A stretch of 64,000 nucleotides of DNA, taken from contig NC_058521.1 in NCBI RefSeq assembly GCF_904849725.1, forward strand, positions 338,070,638-338,134,637. The letters are read 5' to 3'. A program made the translations under genes and the position numbers. Positions 22,639 through 36,039 of this stretch are shown here, piece by piece. How positions within the stretch are numbered: the first letter of the stretch is position 1; each line of letters starts with the position of its first letter. The notes beneath the pieces are model-generated. The model saw only the letters and a list, made by a program, of their open reading frames with translations. It searched no databases and was not told where the DNA came from. The stretch comes from Hordeum vulgare subsp. vulgare (lineage: Eukaryota; Streptophyta; Magnoliopsida; Poales; Poaceae).

Positions 22639-24449
22639 AAGTCTAAATGACACAAATCTTTACACATATTTTTTGGGCTAGAAGGAAACTTGGAAGCCAA
22701 GGAGGATCACCAGACGAGGCCCACGCAGCTCACTAGGCACCAGGGAGCGCCAAGGGCCCCTAGCGCGACCTGGCCTCTAGTGGGGGCCTCGAGTGCCTCC
22801 TCCACCAGCTCTAAGCTCTATAAATAAACAATATTCAGAAAAACCTAGAAGAGCCAACGAAAAATCATTTCAGCCGCTGCAAGTTCCAGATTCCACGAAA
22901 TCTAATCTAGAGCCTGTTCATGAGAGGAACATGATTAGAGAGGGGTTCATCATCATTGTTGGTGCTCCTACGATAATGCGTGAGTAGTTTGTATAAGAAA
23001 TACCGGTCCGTAGGTAGTATCTAGATGGATTTATCTCTGGTATAGTTTCTCAATATAATGGTTTCTTGGAGATCCATATGATCCAACTCTTTCTTTTGCG
23101 CTGTGTTTGTTATGATCCGACGAATTGAGAGCTTACGATCAGATCTATGAAATCATCTTCATGCTTTATTATTATAGCCTAGTATTTCTTCTCCAATATT
23201 TGGTTTTCGTTTGGCCAATTTGATCATTTATCTTGCAAAGGAAAGAGGTGCTTTCTGTTGGATTCGATCTTGCAGTGCTCAACCTCAGTGACAGAAAGAG
23301 ACATGACACACATGTATCGTTGCTATCAAGGATAAAACAATGGGGTCTATTCCTACATGAATAGATCTTGTCGACATCATGTCATCGTTCTGAAGGCATT
23401 ACTCCGTTTCTCCATGAACTAAATACACTAGATGCCTGCTGGATAGCGGTCGATGAGTGGAGTAATAGAAGTAGATGCAGGCAGAAGTCGGTCTACTTGT
23501 TTTAGACGTGATGCCTATATACATGATCATTGTCTTGCATATCATCATAATTATTTTCTCTTCTTTCAATTGCTCAACAGTAATTTGTCTACCCACTGTT
23601 TGCTATTTTCTTGAGAGAATCCACTAGTGAAACCTACGCCCCCCGGGTCTACTTCACATCATCTAGTTGCAATCTCTATGTTGCTATTCACGCTTCTATC
23701 TTATTTGCCCTTCTATTTTCACTTCTATATCATCGAAAAACCAAAAAAATACCTTGATGCATTTTATTTGATATCACTTTTATCTGCACCTATCAATCTA
23801 TCCTTACTTCACACACAAGGGATTGACAACCCCTCCGCGCATTGGGTTGCGGGGATTTGCTATTTGTGTGCAGGTGCTGCTTACATAGTATTATGGATCT
23901 TCCTACTGGATTGATACCTTGGTTTCATAACTCAGGGAAATATTTGTTGTCGATCTGCTACACCGCCCTATAAGATTTGAGGGAAACCAACACAGATCAA
24001 AATTGTCAGAATTTCTTACACAAGATTGATATACAAATTCCCTACGTTGTCCTAATTGTTTAGAATTTTTGGATTTACATAAGTATGAGTAAAATTCTAG
24101 TCTTTACAGAATGTTCTGTTTTTGGAAGATTCAATTTTCTTTGCACTATGTGCTTGTTTTGATGATTCTATGGTTCATATCAGGGGTATAATCCATGGTA
24201 AAGTTTAGTACATGAGGCACAATGCAAAAACAAAATATTAATAGGTTTTCAACTATACCTAAAGTAAAGGTTGGTTTTCTTATACTAATGGATCTCACGA
24301 AGGTTTTGTTGAGTTTTGTGTGATGGAAGTTTTAATGTTTTTGGTGAGATCGCGATGGATGAAGGAATAAGAAGTGATAAAAGCCTAATCTTGGGATTTC
24401 CACATGGCACCCCAAGGTAATATCCAAAGAGTACCAAGCAACTAAGCTT

Positions 24450-24473
24450 GGTGATGCCCTGGAAGGCATCCCC
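24450..24473 (+). promoter_or_regulatory. Conserved hairpin, AT2a copy
   Basis: GGTGATGCC, a six-base loop and GGCATCCCC: the same stem as in AT1 and AT2b with one mismatch (G to T at the third base). Confidence 0.65.
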
Positions 24474-24654
24474 TCTTTCCTCTAACAACCATCGGTAATT
24501 TTACTTGGAGCTATATTTTTATTCATCACATATCATGAGTTTTACTTGGAGCGTATTGTATTATATGAGTACTCTCTTGATTTTCTCATTAGTTTGTCAT
24601 AATAAACCTTGCTAGGCACATCTATTTGAGAGAGCCAAATTATGCTATGAATTG

Positions 24655-24915
24655 TTAAAATTGCTCTTTATGCTTCACTTAAATTTTTTTAGAGCCATGG
24701 AATTGCACAAGTGCTTCATTTATATCTTTTTGAGCATGGTGGTGCTGTTATTTTGAAGAAATGTGCTCTCATGGTTCACTTAGATTATTTTTAGAGTAGT
24801 AGAAATTTTTGAGAAATCCTCTCTTGCGTCACTTATATTATTTTGAGAGTAGAAAATTTTGAAGAAACTTGTGCTCTCATTCTTCACTTCTATTATTTTA
24901 GAGCTTGCTATTTAC
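24655..24915 (+). repeat. Degenerate tandem repeats of about 60-70 bp in AT2a
   Basis: About four to five diverged units, each with CTCTC or GCTC, then TTCACTTA, then TATTATTTTGAGAG-like bases. An equivalent array is in AT2b (55365-55625), and inverted traces are in AT3 near 58900-58975. Confidence 0.6.
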
Positions 24916-26220
24916 AATGGCAATTTGCTTAAATTGCAATTAGTCCCAAATTATGATTGTCCAATAAACATATAATAAAAACTTTCATGAAGATCATTGG
25001 ATATTAAACTTGATTCTTTGCAATAGCTTTGAGATACGAAGATAGAGATATGCGTGTTAAGTTGATGAGTAATTATGCTTTAGTAGTAATATTGGTGTTA
25101 CAGTTTGTGATTCCCAATGCATGCACATGAAGTCAAGAATTATGCTATGAAATTAAATCCTACTTATGTTTCATTATTCGGTGTTAGTTATGTTTAATGT
25201 TCACTTATGATGATTTTGATTCCTTGGTTGGGCGCTTCTCAATATATTTGCTAGCCTTCACTTGTACTAAGCGGGAGTACTGCTTGTGCATCCAACTCCT
25301 AAACCCAAAGTTGTGCCAAATGAGTCCACCATACCTACCTAGATGTAGTATTTCAACGCTGTTCCAACTAAATTTGCAAGTGCCAACACTAATGTTCAAA
25401 ATAAATTTCTGTTTTGTGTGCCCGTACCACTCATGAAGCTACGAGGTGTGGACGGTATCTTCCATCTTAAATAAGTTATTCTCAAGATGAGTGTTTATTC
25501 ACTTGTAATTGCATGATAGTATGACGGTAATAGGGATGCTCGGTCCCAAAATGCAAATGTATATATATTATGTTGTCAAATTATAAATTCCTTCGGAAGT
25601 GTTGGTATGGACGGTACCCATGGATACAGCTAGCCATAGAATGTGACAGAATGCTGGCAAAAGGAATGAACTTTATTTTCAGTTTAGGAATCACCTATAA
25701 TCTATTTAGAATGTAGGATATTGGAAACTCTTAGTTTTTTTCGTTGACAGGAAAAGTGTAACACCCAAAAATAATTATCTTTAAGTTTTTCACTTTGAGC
25801 TCTTGCACCTCTCAAAATCCCTGCTTCCCACTGCGAAGGGACTATCTATTTACTTTATGCAATTTTTATTTTGAATTTGAGTCTCCATCTTCTCTTATAA
25901 AGCACCAACTAAGGAACACCATTATCATACTTGGGCATTGGATATAGTTAATATTTGGGTGTGTTGCATGAATGGATCAATGATAGATCATGATGGGATA
26001 AGGATAGCGTTCCTTAGCATTGATATTTTGAAAGACTTGGTTACTTGTTGATATGCTTGAGTATTGAAAATTTCTTCTCAAAATATAGACTATTGTTTTG
26101 AATCATCTACAAGTCCATATGTCCTTGCTAAATAGAAAAAGAATGTGATGAACATGGTAGGCAACATTCCAGATTAAAAATTCTGTTTTTATCATTTACA
26201 TACTCGAGGACGAGCAGGAA

Positions 26221-26236
26221 TTAAGCTTGGGGATGC
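26221..26236 (+). promoter_or_regulatory. AT2a polypurine tract
   Basis: TTAAGCTTGGGGATGC abuts the 3' LTR start. The same sequence precedes the AT2b 3' LTR and, in reverse, the AT3 3' LTR. Confidence 0.75.
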
Positions 26237-27771
26237 TGATACGTCTCCAATGTATCCATATTTTTTGATTGTTACATGCTTTTATATTATCATTATTGGA
26301 TGTTTTATGGTCATTTTATAACAACTTTATATAATTTTTTGGGACTAACCTATTGACATAGTGCCTAGTGTCAGTTGTTGTTTCTTGCTGTTCTTTTAGA
26401 TGAAGTTCAAATGCCATGAAACATTACAAAGATTTTTTTGGACTAGAAGGAAACCTGGGAGCCAAGGAGGACTATGAGACGAGGCCAGGCAGCCCACTAG
26501 GCACCAGGACGTGCCCAGGGGCCCTTGCGAGGTCTGGTGTCTAGTGGGGGCTTCGGGCGCCTCCTCCTCTCCCTATGAGCCCTATAAATACTCCAATATT
26601 CCTAAAACCATAGAAGAGCGTAGGGGAAGTCCTTTCAGCCGCCGCAAGTTCCCGAAGCCACAAAATCCAATCTAGAGCCCGTTCAGGTGAGGATCACGAT
26701 CAAAGAGGGGTTCGTCATCCTCATTGGTGCTCCTCCGATGATGCGTGAGTAGTTCATATTAGACCTATGGGTCCGTAGGAAGTAGATAGATGGCTTTCTC
26801 TCTCGTTTTGTTTCTCAATACAATCGTCTCTTGGAGATCCATATGATGTAACTCTTTCTTTTGTGGTGTGTTTGTTTGGATCCGAGGAATTATAAGTTTA
26901 TGATCAGATCTATGAACTCATATTCATGCTTGATTATTATATCCTATTATTTCTTCTCTGATATTTTGTTTTGTCTGGCCAACTTGATCTTTTATCTTGC
27001 AATGGGAAGAGGCGCTTTGTGAAGGGTTAGATCTTGCGGTGCTCAATCTCAATGACAGGAAGAGACATGAAACCCATGTATCGTTGCTATCAAGGATAAC
27101 ACGATGGGGTGTATTCCTACATGAGTAGATCTTGTCTACATCATGTCATAGTTCTTAAGGCATTACTCCATTTCTCCATGAACTCAATACACTAGATTCA
27201 TGTGGGATAGCAGTTGATGTGTGGAGTAATAGAAGTAGATGCAGAAAGAAGTCGGTCTACTTGTTTTGGACGTGATGCCTATATACATGATCATTTTCTT
27301 CAATATCGTCATAAGTATTTGCTCTTCTATCAATTGCCCAATAGTAATTTGTCTACCCACTGTTTGCTATTTTCACGAGATAATCCACTACTGAAACGTA
27401 CGCCCCCCAGGTCCACTTCATATCATCTATTTGCAATCTCTACTTTGCTATTCACGTTTCTATTTTATTTGCACTTTTAATTTTAGATCTATATCATTGA
27501 AAACCCAAAAATACCTTGTTGTGTTTTATTTGATGTCCTCTTATTTGCATCTATCAATCTATCCTTACTTTACCCACGAGGGATTGACAACCCCTCCACG
27601 CATTGGGTTGCGAAGATTTGGTATTTGTGTGCATGTGTCGCTTACATAGTCTTGTGGATCTTCCTACTGGATTGATACCTTGGTTTTAAAACTGAGGGGA
27701 ACACTTGCCTTCGCTGCGCTACATCACCCTTTAAGCTTGGAGGGAAACCAATGCAAATTAACGGGGATGCG
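26237..27771 (+). repeat. AT2a 3' LTR
   Basis: A 1,535-bp LTR starting TGATACGTCTCCAATG, with TATAAATA at 26583-26590. It is collinear with the AT2b 3' LTR at 56909-58446. The exact right end is set by alignment and the imperfect TCCTC duplication. Confidence 0.78.
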
Positions 27772-27776
27772 TCCTC

Positions 27777-29331
27777 ATATATATATATTTAATTATTTGA
27801 CTACTCATTAATCTTTACTTATACCTTTTGAGAGTAGTTTAATGTTTACGCGTGTGGTTTATTCTGAGTAGTAGTTTCACATTTAGTTTAGAAAGTAAAA
27901 TCTATTGAAGTTTGACAATGACGATATTGGTCAGACAAGCCATTCATGAATGATTAGTATAAGAAAGAGAACTTTCACATACAAATATATTATCTTGGAC
28001 ATCATTTACGATTGTGAATACCCATTAATTATTTTTAACCTTGATCAAATATTTGAAGTTGGACAAGGAAGACAACGTAATGGTTATGTTTGTGTATATT
28101 CGCATAGAAGTTATATTGTTTTGGATCGTCCAACATGTGGTGCTTGTTTAGAATCTTTTGCAAGCCAAAACTTTGTACTAAGTAGAGATACTACTTGTGC
28201 ATCCAAATCCTTGAGCTAAGTAATTTCCATGAGAGTCCACCATACCTACATATATATGGTATTTCATTGTCATTCCAAGTAAATTTGCATGTGCCTCCTC
28301 GAAAACCTTCAGATAAACATCTATTTTGTGTCCCCATACCGCTCATGGAGCAATCAGGGCGGTCAACATATTCCATGCTAAGCGGGTTGTTATCAAGATG
28401 AGTGTTTATTCACTTGTCATTGCATGAGAGAGGTCGATAAAACCGATTCCTAGTCCTGCATCATACAAAAATAAATATACGATAACCCCCCCCCCCTAGA
28501 AAGTTGATTGTTTGGAGGGCACCCATGGATAGAACTAGCCATGGAGTCTGTTTGAATGGTGGAAGGGGTGTAAAATTTCAATTCTGTTTGGGAATGACCA
28601 ATAATGTGATTAGCATGGAAGATGTTGAAATATGTTGTTGTAACATTGACAGGAAAGGCACACCACCCAAAATATATTCATCTCTGTTTTAAACAATGAG
28701 TTCTCGCACCTGTGTGAATCCCTGATTCTTTCTGCGAAGGGACAATATATCAACTTTTATGTTATTTACTTTCATGTTGTTTACTTTTCATGTTGAGTCA
28801 ACTTCTTATTCCAACCTCTGTCTATTAGTTGGCAAGCACCACGTGGTGGGGAAAGATCCAAACCTATATACCCACTCAAATATATTTGATCATGATTCAT
28901 TATTATTGACAATTCTCTTCATGGTAAGCACACTGGGAGGTGAAACATTAATAACCTATATTTCTCCGTGTTCGATACATGCTCTTTGTTCTGAAAATAT
29001 GCTTTGATGACTTGCAAACATAGAAGACTATATGCTAACTGCGTAAGTGGAGCTCTTACTTAGACTTGTTGATTCATTGAAATTGTTTAAAGACTAAGAA
29101 CATAGGTTGTTAAGCTTCAAGAGAATGCATTGTTCGAACCATGACACGTGAATTGATTGCTACTCTATCATGATGATTTTTATAAGAAAAAGTTGTTGGT
29201 TATGATGCTAGAAAAGTGACTGAAATTATTAATAATCAAACTTATATACAACGATAGGGTTCACACTTCATAAATTACTTGATTTATCATTTACCTACTC
29301 AATGACGAGTTGGAATTAAGCTTGCGAATGC
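27777..29331 (+). other. AT1 interior, final block and polypurine tract
   Basis: This continues AT1 after AT2a. It is non-coding and AT-rich, with a block GAGTCCACCATACCTAC near 28232 shared with the AT2 interiors. It ends with TTAAGCTTGCGAATGC (about 29316-29331), a mutated version of the AT2 polypurine tract, directly before the AT1 3' LTR. Confidence 0.6.
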
Positions 29332-30596
29332 TAAGAAGTCTCCAAGGTATTTATAATTTATGAAGTATTCATGCCATATTGGACGATGTTCACAATATTT
29401 TTATATTGTTTTGATGCACTTCGGAACTAATCTGGACTAACGATCTTTTCAACAGAATAACTGTGGTGTTGTTTTCGTGCAGAAAATAAAAGTTCTCGGA
29501 ATCGACAAAACATTTTATGATCTTTTCTGGATAAAATAAGAAATATCGGAGCGAAGAACTATCGAGGGGTAGCCCTCTGTGGTCCTCAAGCCAACAGGGC
29601 ATGCCCTGATGTGTGGTTGGTACCATGTGGCTCCGGGTGGCGTGATTCCAATGCTAAAAAATCCGAGAAATCCCCAAACCCTCAGAAATTTAGAGAGAAC
29701 TTCCGCTCTACTGCCGCAACCTTCTGTTTCGAAGAAAGACCAATCTGGAGCCTATCTGGCACCCCGTCGGAGGGGGAAATAATCTCCGGTGGCCATCTTC
29801 ATCGTCTCGGCGAAGGCCATGACAAGGAGGGATTAGTTCACCCTCAGGGCTATGGGTATGTACTAGTACCTATGTGTTTGGTCTCTGAACTCTCTCTCTT
29901 GTGTTCTTGAGATGTCGTGATCATGATGTATCACTGGCTTTGTTAAAATAGTTGGATCATATGGTGTTCGTCTCTTGCTATCTTGATGTGATGAATCAAA
30001 TCGTTCCCTTTGAGATTTTGTTATGTTCGATTAAATATTGGATTTGAGATAACTAGATGTATGTCTTGCATGTGGATGCCCAGGGTGACAATGGGGTGTT
30101 CTATTGATTCACTTGATATATATTTCGGTACTCAACTTGCCGATTCTCAAGGTGACATTGGGGTAATCTATGCATACGGGTTGATACACGTTCTTGTCCT
30201 ACTTTGTTTGCTAAAAATCTTGGGGTACTCCTTGAAGTTCTTTGTGTTGGATTGAATATGATGAATCTATAATTGTTTGATGCATGTCTAATAGTTTACC
30301 CATAGATCCTTGAGGTGACATTGGAGTATCTAGGTGACACTAGGGTTGACTCATATGTATCATAGGTATTAGTCCAGTGCAAACTCTAGGGCTCTTTGTG
30401 ACTCTTATTGTAATATCTCAAAATATTGATTGAAAAGAATAACTTTGAGGTGGTTCACTGTCTACAACAACTTCTTCTTATGTTCTCTGGTAATAGGAAC
30501 TTTGGAGTGATTCTTCGTTGCATACTCAAGGATGATCATATGATTATACTATGTTAGGATTGTTCGAAGATTGCACTGGTGAAGGTATGAACCCTA
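29332..30596 (+). repeat. AT1 3' LTR, first part
   Basis: It matches the 5' LTR from its start to GAACCCTA, where CH2 is inserted. The first bases read TAAGAAGTCTCC instead of TGATACGTCTCC, so the terminus has mutated. Confidence 0.8.
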
Positions 30597-33500
30597 TGTG
30601 GGTACCCCAACTTACGCGTCAAGATCGCTGTATGCACGTGTACAGTGATCACAGAGATCAATGCTCACTGAACACACAGATACTAAATAAAAAGAGTCTT
30701 ACATATGAAATTAACGTGTGATACAATACATACCATCATGGTCAAGTCTTGCATAGATAGGGTCTAGAAGGCCAATCACACCAATACAACTACTAGCGGA
30801 ATACTTGGTAGTAAACGGGAACCCATGCCATCAGCCTTAGCCAACAGGCATTCCGACTGGGAAGCATCCTAGCTCGCGTGTCCGTCTCTGACGACGAATT
30901 CTTCTACATACTCCGGTTCCTCCATGTCTGGTCAATAAAATAATCAGTTGCAAGCCAATGAGTACATTGAATATTCTCTCGAATAGCCCATGATATGCAG
31001 CCTTTGCGGAAAGCAAGCTTTCATTGAAAATGAGCATGGTCAATAACTTGTATGGTTATGCATCATAAGCTAGATGGTAATCAGGAATACAGGTCATAGA
31101 TATCAACTTATCTGCGGAGGTCTGAGCACCACAGGTTCACCCCATATGGTAAGTCTCTACACTTGTCATATCATCTTACGCAGATAACACCTGAATACAC
31201 ACACACACACACACACACATCTGGTTTGTGCGGAAACGACTAGATGTAGTTTAAGCAGCACGACCCAACTGTTCTTGACTATAGACACGACTATTCGAAT
31301 AGTTTTACACTCTCCAGAGGTTGTACGCTGTACCCACGAGATCCGGGAAACTTCCGTGTCATCCAAGACTCGCGGTATATAACATACCCGAGGTAAGTAC
31401 CCGATCATTGCCTTTTCCTGAAGACACTAGACAAAGAGTCCACTCGATTCGTACCCACCCACATGATGTACGACTTACGAGCACCAACTGTAGACCGTAT
31501 CATCCATGCGGGGACGAACGGTGTGCTCGGAACACGTCAAACGGCATAGTCGACCTACCTGGTAGGACCCTGTCACGAGAGTGACCATATCACTCCCGCC
31601 ACTAGTAATGCGGGCTCTTTGCTAGCACCGACCAAAGTAATCAACAAAGCCCCGTCCCATAAAGGGGTATCGTGGTCGCACATGTAAGGTTAGGACGGTC
31701 GACACATCATAAATATAATCCCATTTTTGAAACCACTCACACAAAACCTTTCCGGTACACCACTTCTTTCTCAAGTGGTCATCCAGCTCAACACCATCAC
31801 CCTCGGGTATTAGTGGCACCCGACTGGGTTTTTGTAAAACCTTTGATATCACCTTTGCTTCACCATCATCATGCATATGCTCATCCTATGTGCAGCACTA
31901 GTGTCTACTTGTCAACATTTATTAGGGTAACCCTCATAGATGGTACGGTCATGATCAATGCAAGTGCTCCGAAGGATCCATCGGTAACACCATGTCGGGG
32001 TGTACCGATTAATCTTGACTATATGCATCAGAATAAAATAATCAACATGCCATGCATAAAACATTTTCTCACACATGGTCAATGGGCTGCTTGCCTTGAT
32101 GAGCTAGGTATCCGGGGTCTTCGAGGTCTTCGGGTCCAAGTCCTTCGTCAAGCGCGTGATCTATCGTCGTAATAATAATAATAAAAAGAAGCACACTAAA
32201 AAGAGAGCACCAACTAATTTTGAAAATGTTAACCTATTCTGAGAATTTGTATCTTTAATTTCAAAAAATGTTTGTTTCTGTTTTTGAAGTAAAAAGGTAT
32301 TTTTAAAGTCTTATTAACATAAGCTAAAAATACCCAAACTAGGTATTTAATGAAAGCTGTGCATAAAAGTCTTTACAAAAATTTACACAACAGAACTAAT
32401 AAACTTTACATATTTTTAGAAGAATTATGGTGGAAAAATATTTAAATTTGATTAAATATTTTATCCTGCAGAAATAATCTAAAAATCAGGTTTAAAAGAA
32501 AAAGGAAAAGGGGATGACCCCTGGCCTGGCTCGACCCGCAGCTGGGCCAGCCCACCTGGCCAACCAGCAAGCCCAGGCGCGCGCACGGCGTCATGTTTAA
32601 ACCTGACATGCGGTCCCCTGTGGTCAACGACAGAGAGGGGAGAGAGGGGGAGAGACATGCCACCGACAGCTGGGACACCCGTGCCGGCATTGTCTTCCAC
32701 CTCCAGACAGAGAAGAGGGGAGGCACACTGGCGGCGGCACCAACGTCCTCGTGGCCCACTGAGCATAGAAACGAGCTCGTGGCGTCTCCGCCTACCTGGT
32801 AGGGGTCGAGGGACCGACGGGGAGGGCCTGCGTCACCGGAGACGACTAGACCGCGACGGAGGAGCTTCGTGTTGTGGTGGAGGATGGTATTCGAAGCGGA
32901 GAGAAGCTCGGGGAGTGGTGGAGAAGGTCCCTGAGCTCACTATGGTCACTAGGAAGGCGAGAGGAGCTCCAGAGCGAGCCTGTAGCCTGATATCAACGGA
33001 GCTCCAACGCGACAGCGCCTGGGTCGATCTCAAGCACCAGGGCTCTCCTTTCTCAAGTGGGGATGCTAGGGGCTTGATTGGAGGCTGGGAGGAGAGGTGT
33101 GAGGTTCTAGAACGACGGGCGAGGCCTATTTATAGGCTGGCGACGGGGCACCGAGTGGGAGAGTGTGTGAGATTTTTGCCATGGTCGCAGGAGAGGGAGA
33201 GAGGGATCGGGGCCGACACCATGGTTTGCGGGCGTGGTTTAGGACTTCCGCGAACGCAACAGGATGAGCGGGGGCAACTGTGCAGGCGTGCTGCGGGGCC
33301 GTGTCCTCTTGACCGAATCGGGTGCGTGCGGGGACGCGTCTCCTGAGTCAGTGGAGAGGGGGAGAAGGGGCCCTGAGGTTTCCCTGAGTTGGGTCTTTGT
33401 CGGGGGCGAGGAGAGACATCGAGGGGATGTGAGAACCAGCTGGGGCTGGCCTCCCTAGCCTCGGGTGTGCCCTGTAGCGCGTCAAAGCACAGCTTTGGCA

Positions 33501-34769
33501 TGCCACGGCATGCTCACGGTCTCTAGAGTGCATTGGCCTAGTTTGGCGTGTCTATGGGGTGGTCTAGATGCCCCTCGGTTGCTAGGAACCGAGAAGATCA
33601 GAGCTGGTCAAATGGATGTTCTTAAAGAGGTTCTGCAAGCATGGAACCAGGAGCTAAATTGGGTCTTTTGGCGTACTCATTTTGAACCAAGGAGGGGCCA
33701 CTCGTCTGCAGTTGAGGAGTGGTGCTGGTAGTCTGTGCTTGGAGTTCTGAGTGAAGGGTGTGGGTGTAGAGAGTGCTAGATGTTGTTTGACCAATTTGGA
33801 TGAAGGTGTTTTATCTAGGTTTGGGGCAGCTAAACTTCATCAACGATGGTGAAAGTTAACAGGTTTGAGTTTTAGGCAAGATTAGGATGCTTTACCAAAT
33901 TTGAGCTCCATTGTACAAGTTTGACAATGTAAACTTGAAAACACAACCAAACGGACAGTTCTGCATTATTAAAATAAAATGTGAGCAAATTAATCCCCAC
34001 AAATCCAATTCTTGGTAGGGTCTCCTCTTTTGGGATATTGAGCACTCCTGCAAAGTTTTAGGCCATTTCGACAAACTTTGCTATGTAGAGTTGCTTCAGT
34101 TTGATTCTGGACAAGAAGGCTTTTAGGATTATTAGGTGAACCAAACCACCTTGGAATGAGGTGAAACTTGGCATGATCACCAAATATAGATTGGGGAACA
34201 TGCTAGAATTCCCTGGGAATTTATTGAGAATAATTCCTATGGAAATAATTCAAAAGGTAAAAACAGACAAAAAAGGTTTTTAAAGGTTTGCTCAAATATT
34301 TTGAACATAAATAAGGGTTTTTAAAGGTTTGAGAATAATTCCTATGGAAAATATTTGTCCTCTGAGTACCTCCTATTTTTCGCAGAGTTTTCTCAGATTT
34401 CCAGTCAGAAATACCATTTCCGCCTCAGAAAAAGACATGCAAATAAAATAGGAAAATATTTTGTGAAATACTTATTTTGTGATTTTGGATAGTTATAATA
34501 GTGCTAGAATCAGAATACAATCTTTGGGTGAAGGCACCCCCTTGAAATGAGGCACTTGTAGTGCAAACCCCAAAGCAAGGTTTTGAATCAACAAAAAACG
34601 AGAAAAAGGATTTTTATGGAAATTTTATGTTATAAAAATTATTTTTAGATCCGCACGCTCAAGCGTACATACAATCAATTACGATCATGGCACTCATAAA
34701 ATTTTCTCAAAAAGTAAAATCCATATTGAAAAGACTACAGTTGAGGCAAACTGAAAACAACGTGTGACA
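30597..34769 (-). repeat. CH2 3' LTR (full length)
   Basis: 4,173 bp, from TGTGGGTACCCC to GTGTGACA in + orientation. Its left 1.0 kb matches 44870-45913 and its right about 60 bp match 45920-45987. The middle 3.1 kb has no counterpart in the other LTR. A GC-rich part (32520-33500) gives spurious long frames; an AC microsatellite lies at 31197-31219 and palindrome CTATTCGAATAG at 31291-31302. Confidence 0.82.
31197..31219. repeat. (AC)n microsatellite in CH2 LTR
   Basis: About 11 AC units. The other LTR has a shorter run near 45505-45520. Confidence 0.9.
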
Positions 34770-34771
34770 GA

Positions 34772-34785
34772 CCTATCCCCCTTAC
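34772..34785 (-). promoter_or_regulatory. CH2 polypurine tract
   Basis: On the - strand this reads AAGGGGGATAGGTC, just upstream of the 3' LTR. Confidence 0.7.
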
Positions 34786-34812
34786 AAGAATCTCGTCCCC
34801 GAGATTCCAAAG

Positions 34813-35901
34813 CTAGGTGCTAAAAAGGTACGAAAATACGAATCTGAGATAGTCTTCACACTCCCATGTTGCTTCTGCTTTGGTGTGGTTGCTCCACTGG
34901 ACCTTTAAGTACTTGATGGTGCGGCTTCTGGTACAATGCTCGGCTTCATGCAGGAAGCGGATTGGTATCTTGCGATAAGTGAGGTCAGGCTGAAGGTCAA
35001 TGGCTTGATGGTCGATGTCCTTATAAAGATCTGGGCGGTTCGGAGCTTGAAGGAACTTTCGAAGTTGTGATACGTGGAAGACGTTGTGCACACCCGAAAG
35101 TTTCGGTGGTAGCTCCAACTGATAAGCAACTTCTCCATGCTCTGCCGTGATCTTAAAAGGTCCAATGAATCTTGGAGCAAGTTTCCCCTTGACGTGGAAA
35201 CGCTTAGTACCCTTGAGAAGTGTGACGCGGAGGTACACCTGGTCACCGGGGTTGAACTCCACTTCTCTGTGGTGGGAATCCGCATAGCTCTTTTGTCGCG
35301 ACTTGGCAGCCTTTAGGTGCTCCCTGAGAAGTTGCACCTTGTCTTCACATTCACGGAGGACATCTGGCCCAAAAATCAACCCTTCACCAGTTTCAGACCA
35401 GTTGAGCGGGGTGCTTCACTTACATCTGTATAGTACTTCAAATGGGGCCATCTGGAGACTGGACTGATAGCTGTTGTTGTATGAGAACTTAGCGAAAGGC
35501 AGACAGTCTTCCCATTTGGTTCCATGTGCCAAAACACAAGCACGGAGCATATCCTCTAGAATGTGATTTGTTCGTTCTGTCTGTCCGCCTGTCTGCGGGT
35601 GGAAAGCGGTTTTGAAGGAGAGCTTAGTTCCCAGAGTTCCCTGGAACTTCTTCCAGAATCTTGAGGTGAACTGCGTGCCTCGGTCCGACACGAACTCCTT
35701 GGGAACTCCGTGGAGACTCACAATACGATGGATGTATAGGTTGGCTAGTTGGCTACCATCGTATATGGTGTTGACCGGAATAAAATGGGCCACATTGGTC
35801 ACGTGGTCAACAATGACCCATATGGAGTCATGTCCTTTGCGTGACTTGGGCAGAACGGTGATGAAGGCCATACCGACTTTGTCCCATTTCCATTTGGGCA
35901 C
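34813..35901 (-). pseudogene. CH2 integrase and chromodomain-like end
   Basis: Two open stretches, 35416-35901 and 34813-35379. The first holds the integrase core: the first catalytic Asp is lost (GMAFIT where CH1 has SMDFIT), but SDRGTQFTSRFW and GGQTERTN are present, keeping the second Asp and the Glu. The second holds the C-terminal region with GDQVYLRV and a chromodomain-like VQWSNHTKAEATWECED. Similarity to CH1 integrase is obvious over the whole length. The two stretches are separated by a stop near 35416. Confidence 0.87.
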
Positions 35902-36039
35902 CTGGAGAGGTTCTGGAAGTCCCGCGGGTCACTGGTGTTCCGCTTGGACCCGCTGGCATACGTCGCACTTGGCGATATATGAAGTTATTTCCTGCTTCAT
36001 GCCATGCCATCAGATTCATTCTCTGAGGTCTTGATATAC

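Larger units (their letters stand above)
19741..24008 (+). repeat. AT2a 5' LTR interrupted by LINE1
   Basis: It starts TCATACGTCTCC (first G of the usual TGATACG mutated) and ends at about ATTGTCA 24008. Native length is about 1.56 kb once LINE1 and its duplicated target are removed. A TATA-like TATAAATA lies at 22819-22826, with the equivalent in the 3' LTR at 26583-26590. Confidence 0.78.
24009..26220 (+). other. AT2a interior (non-coding, 3' part only)
   Basis: AT-rich sequence collinear with AT2b 54720-56890. It holds the hairpin at 24450-24473, a run of degenerate repeats with CTTCACTTATATTATTTTGAG-like cores (24655-24915), and the block with CCACCATACCTACC near 25330. The ORFs at 25197-25436 and similar places are not supported as genes. 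Confidence 0.6.
19741..27771 (+). mobile_element. AT2a: Athila-like LTR element with deleted interior
   Basis: The 5' LTR (19741-19940 plus 22650-24008, split by LINE1) and 3' LTR (26237-27771) flank a 2.2-kb non-coding interior. Flanking duplications are imperfect: CCCTC at 19736-19740 and TCCTC at 27772-27776. Compared with AT2b of the same family, the primer site and the whole gag-like part are missing. The 5' LTR end joins directly to sequence matching AT2b from about 54720 onward. It could not be reverse transcribed in its present form, so the deletion probably came after insertion. Confidence 0.8.

Noticed and set aside
32657..33346. 229-codon frame in the CH2 LTR
   Set aside because: GC-rich LTR sequence on the strand opposite to the element's genes, with no recognisable domain.
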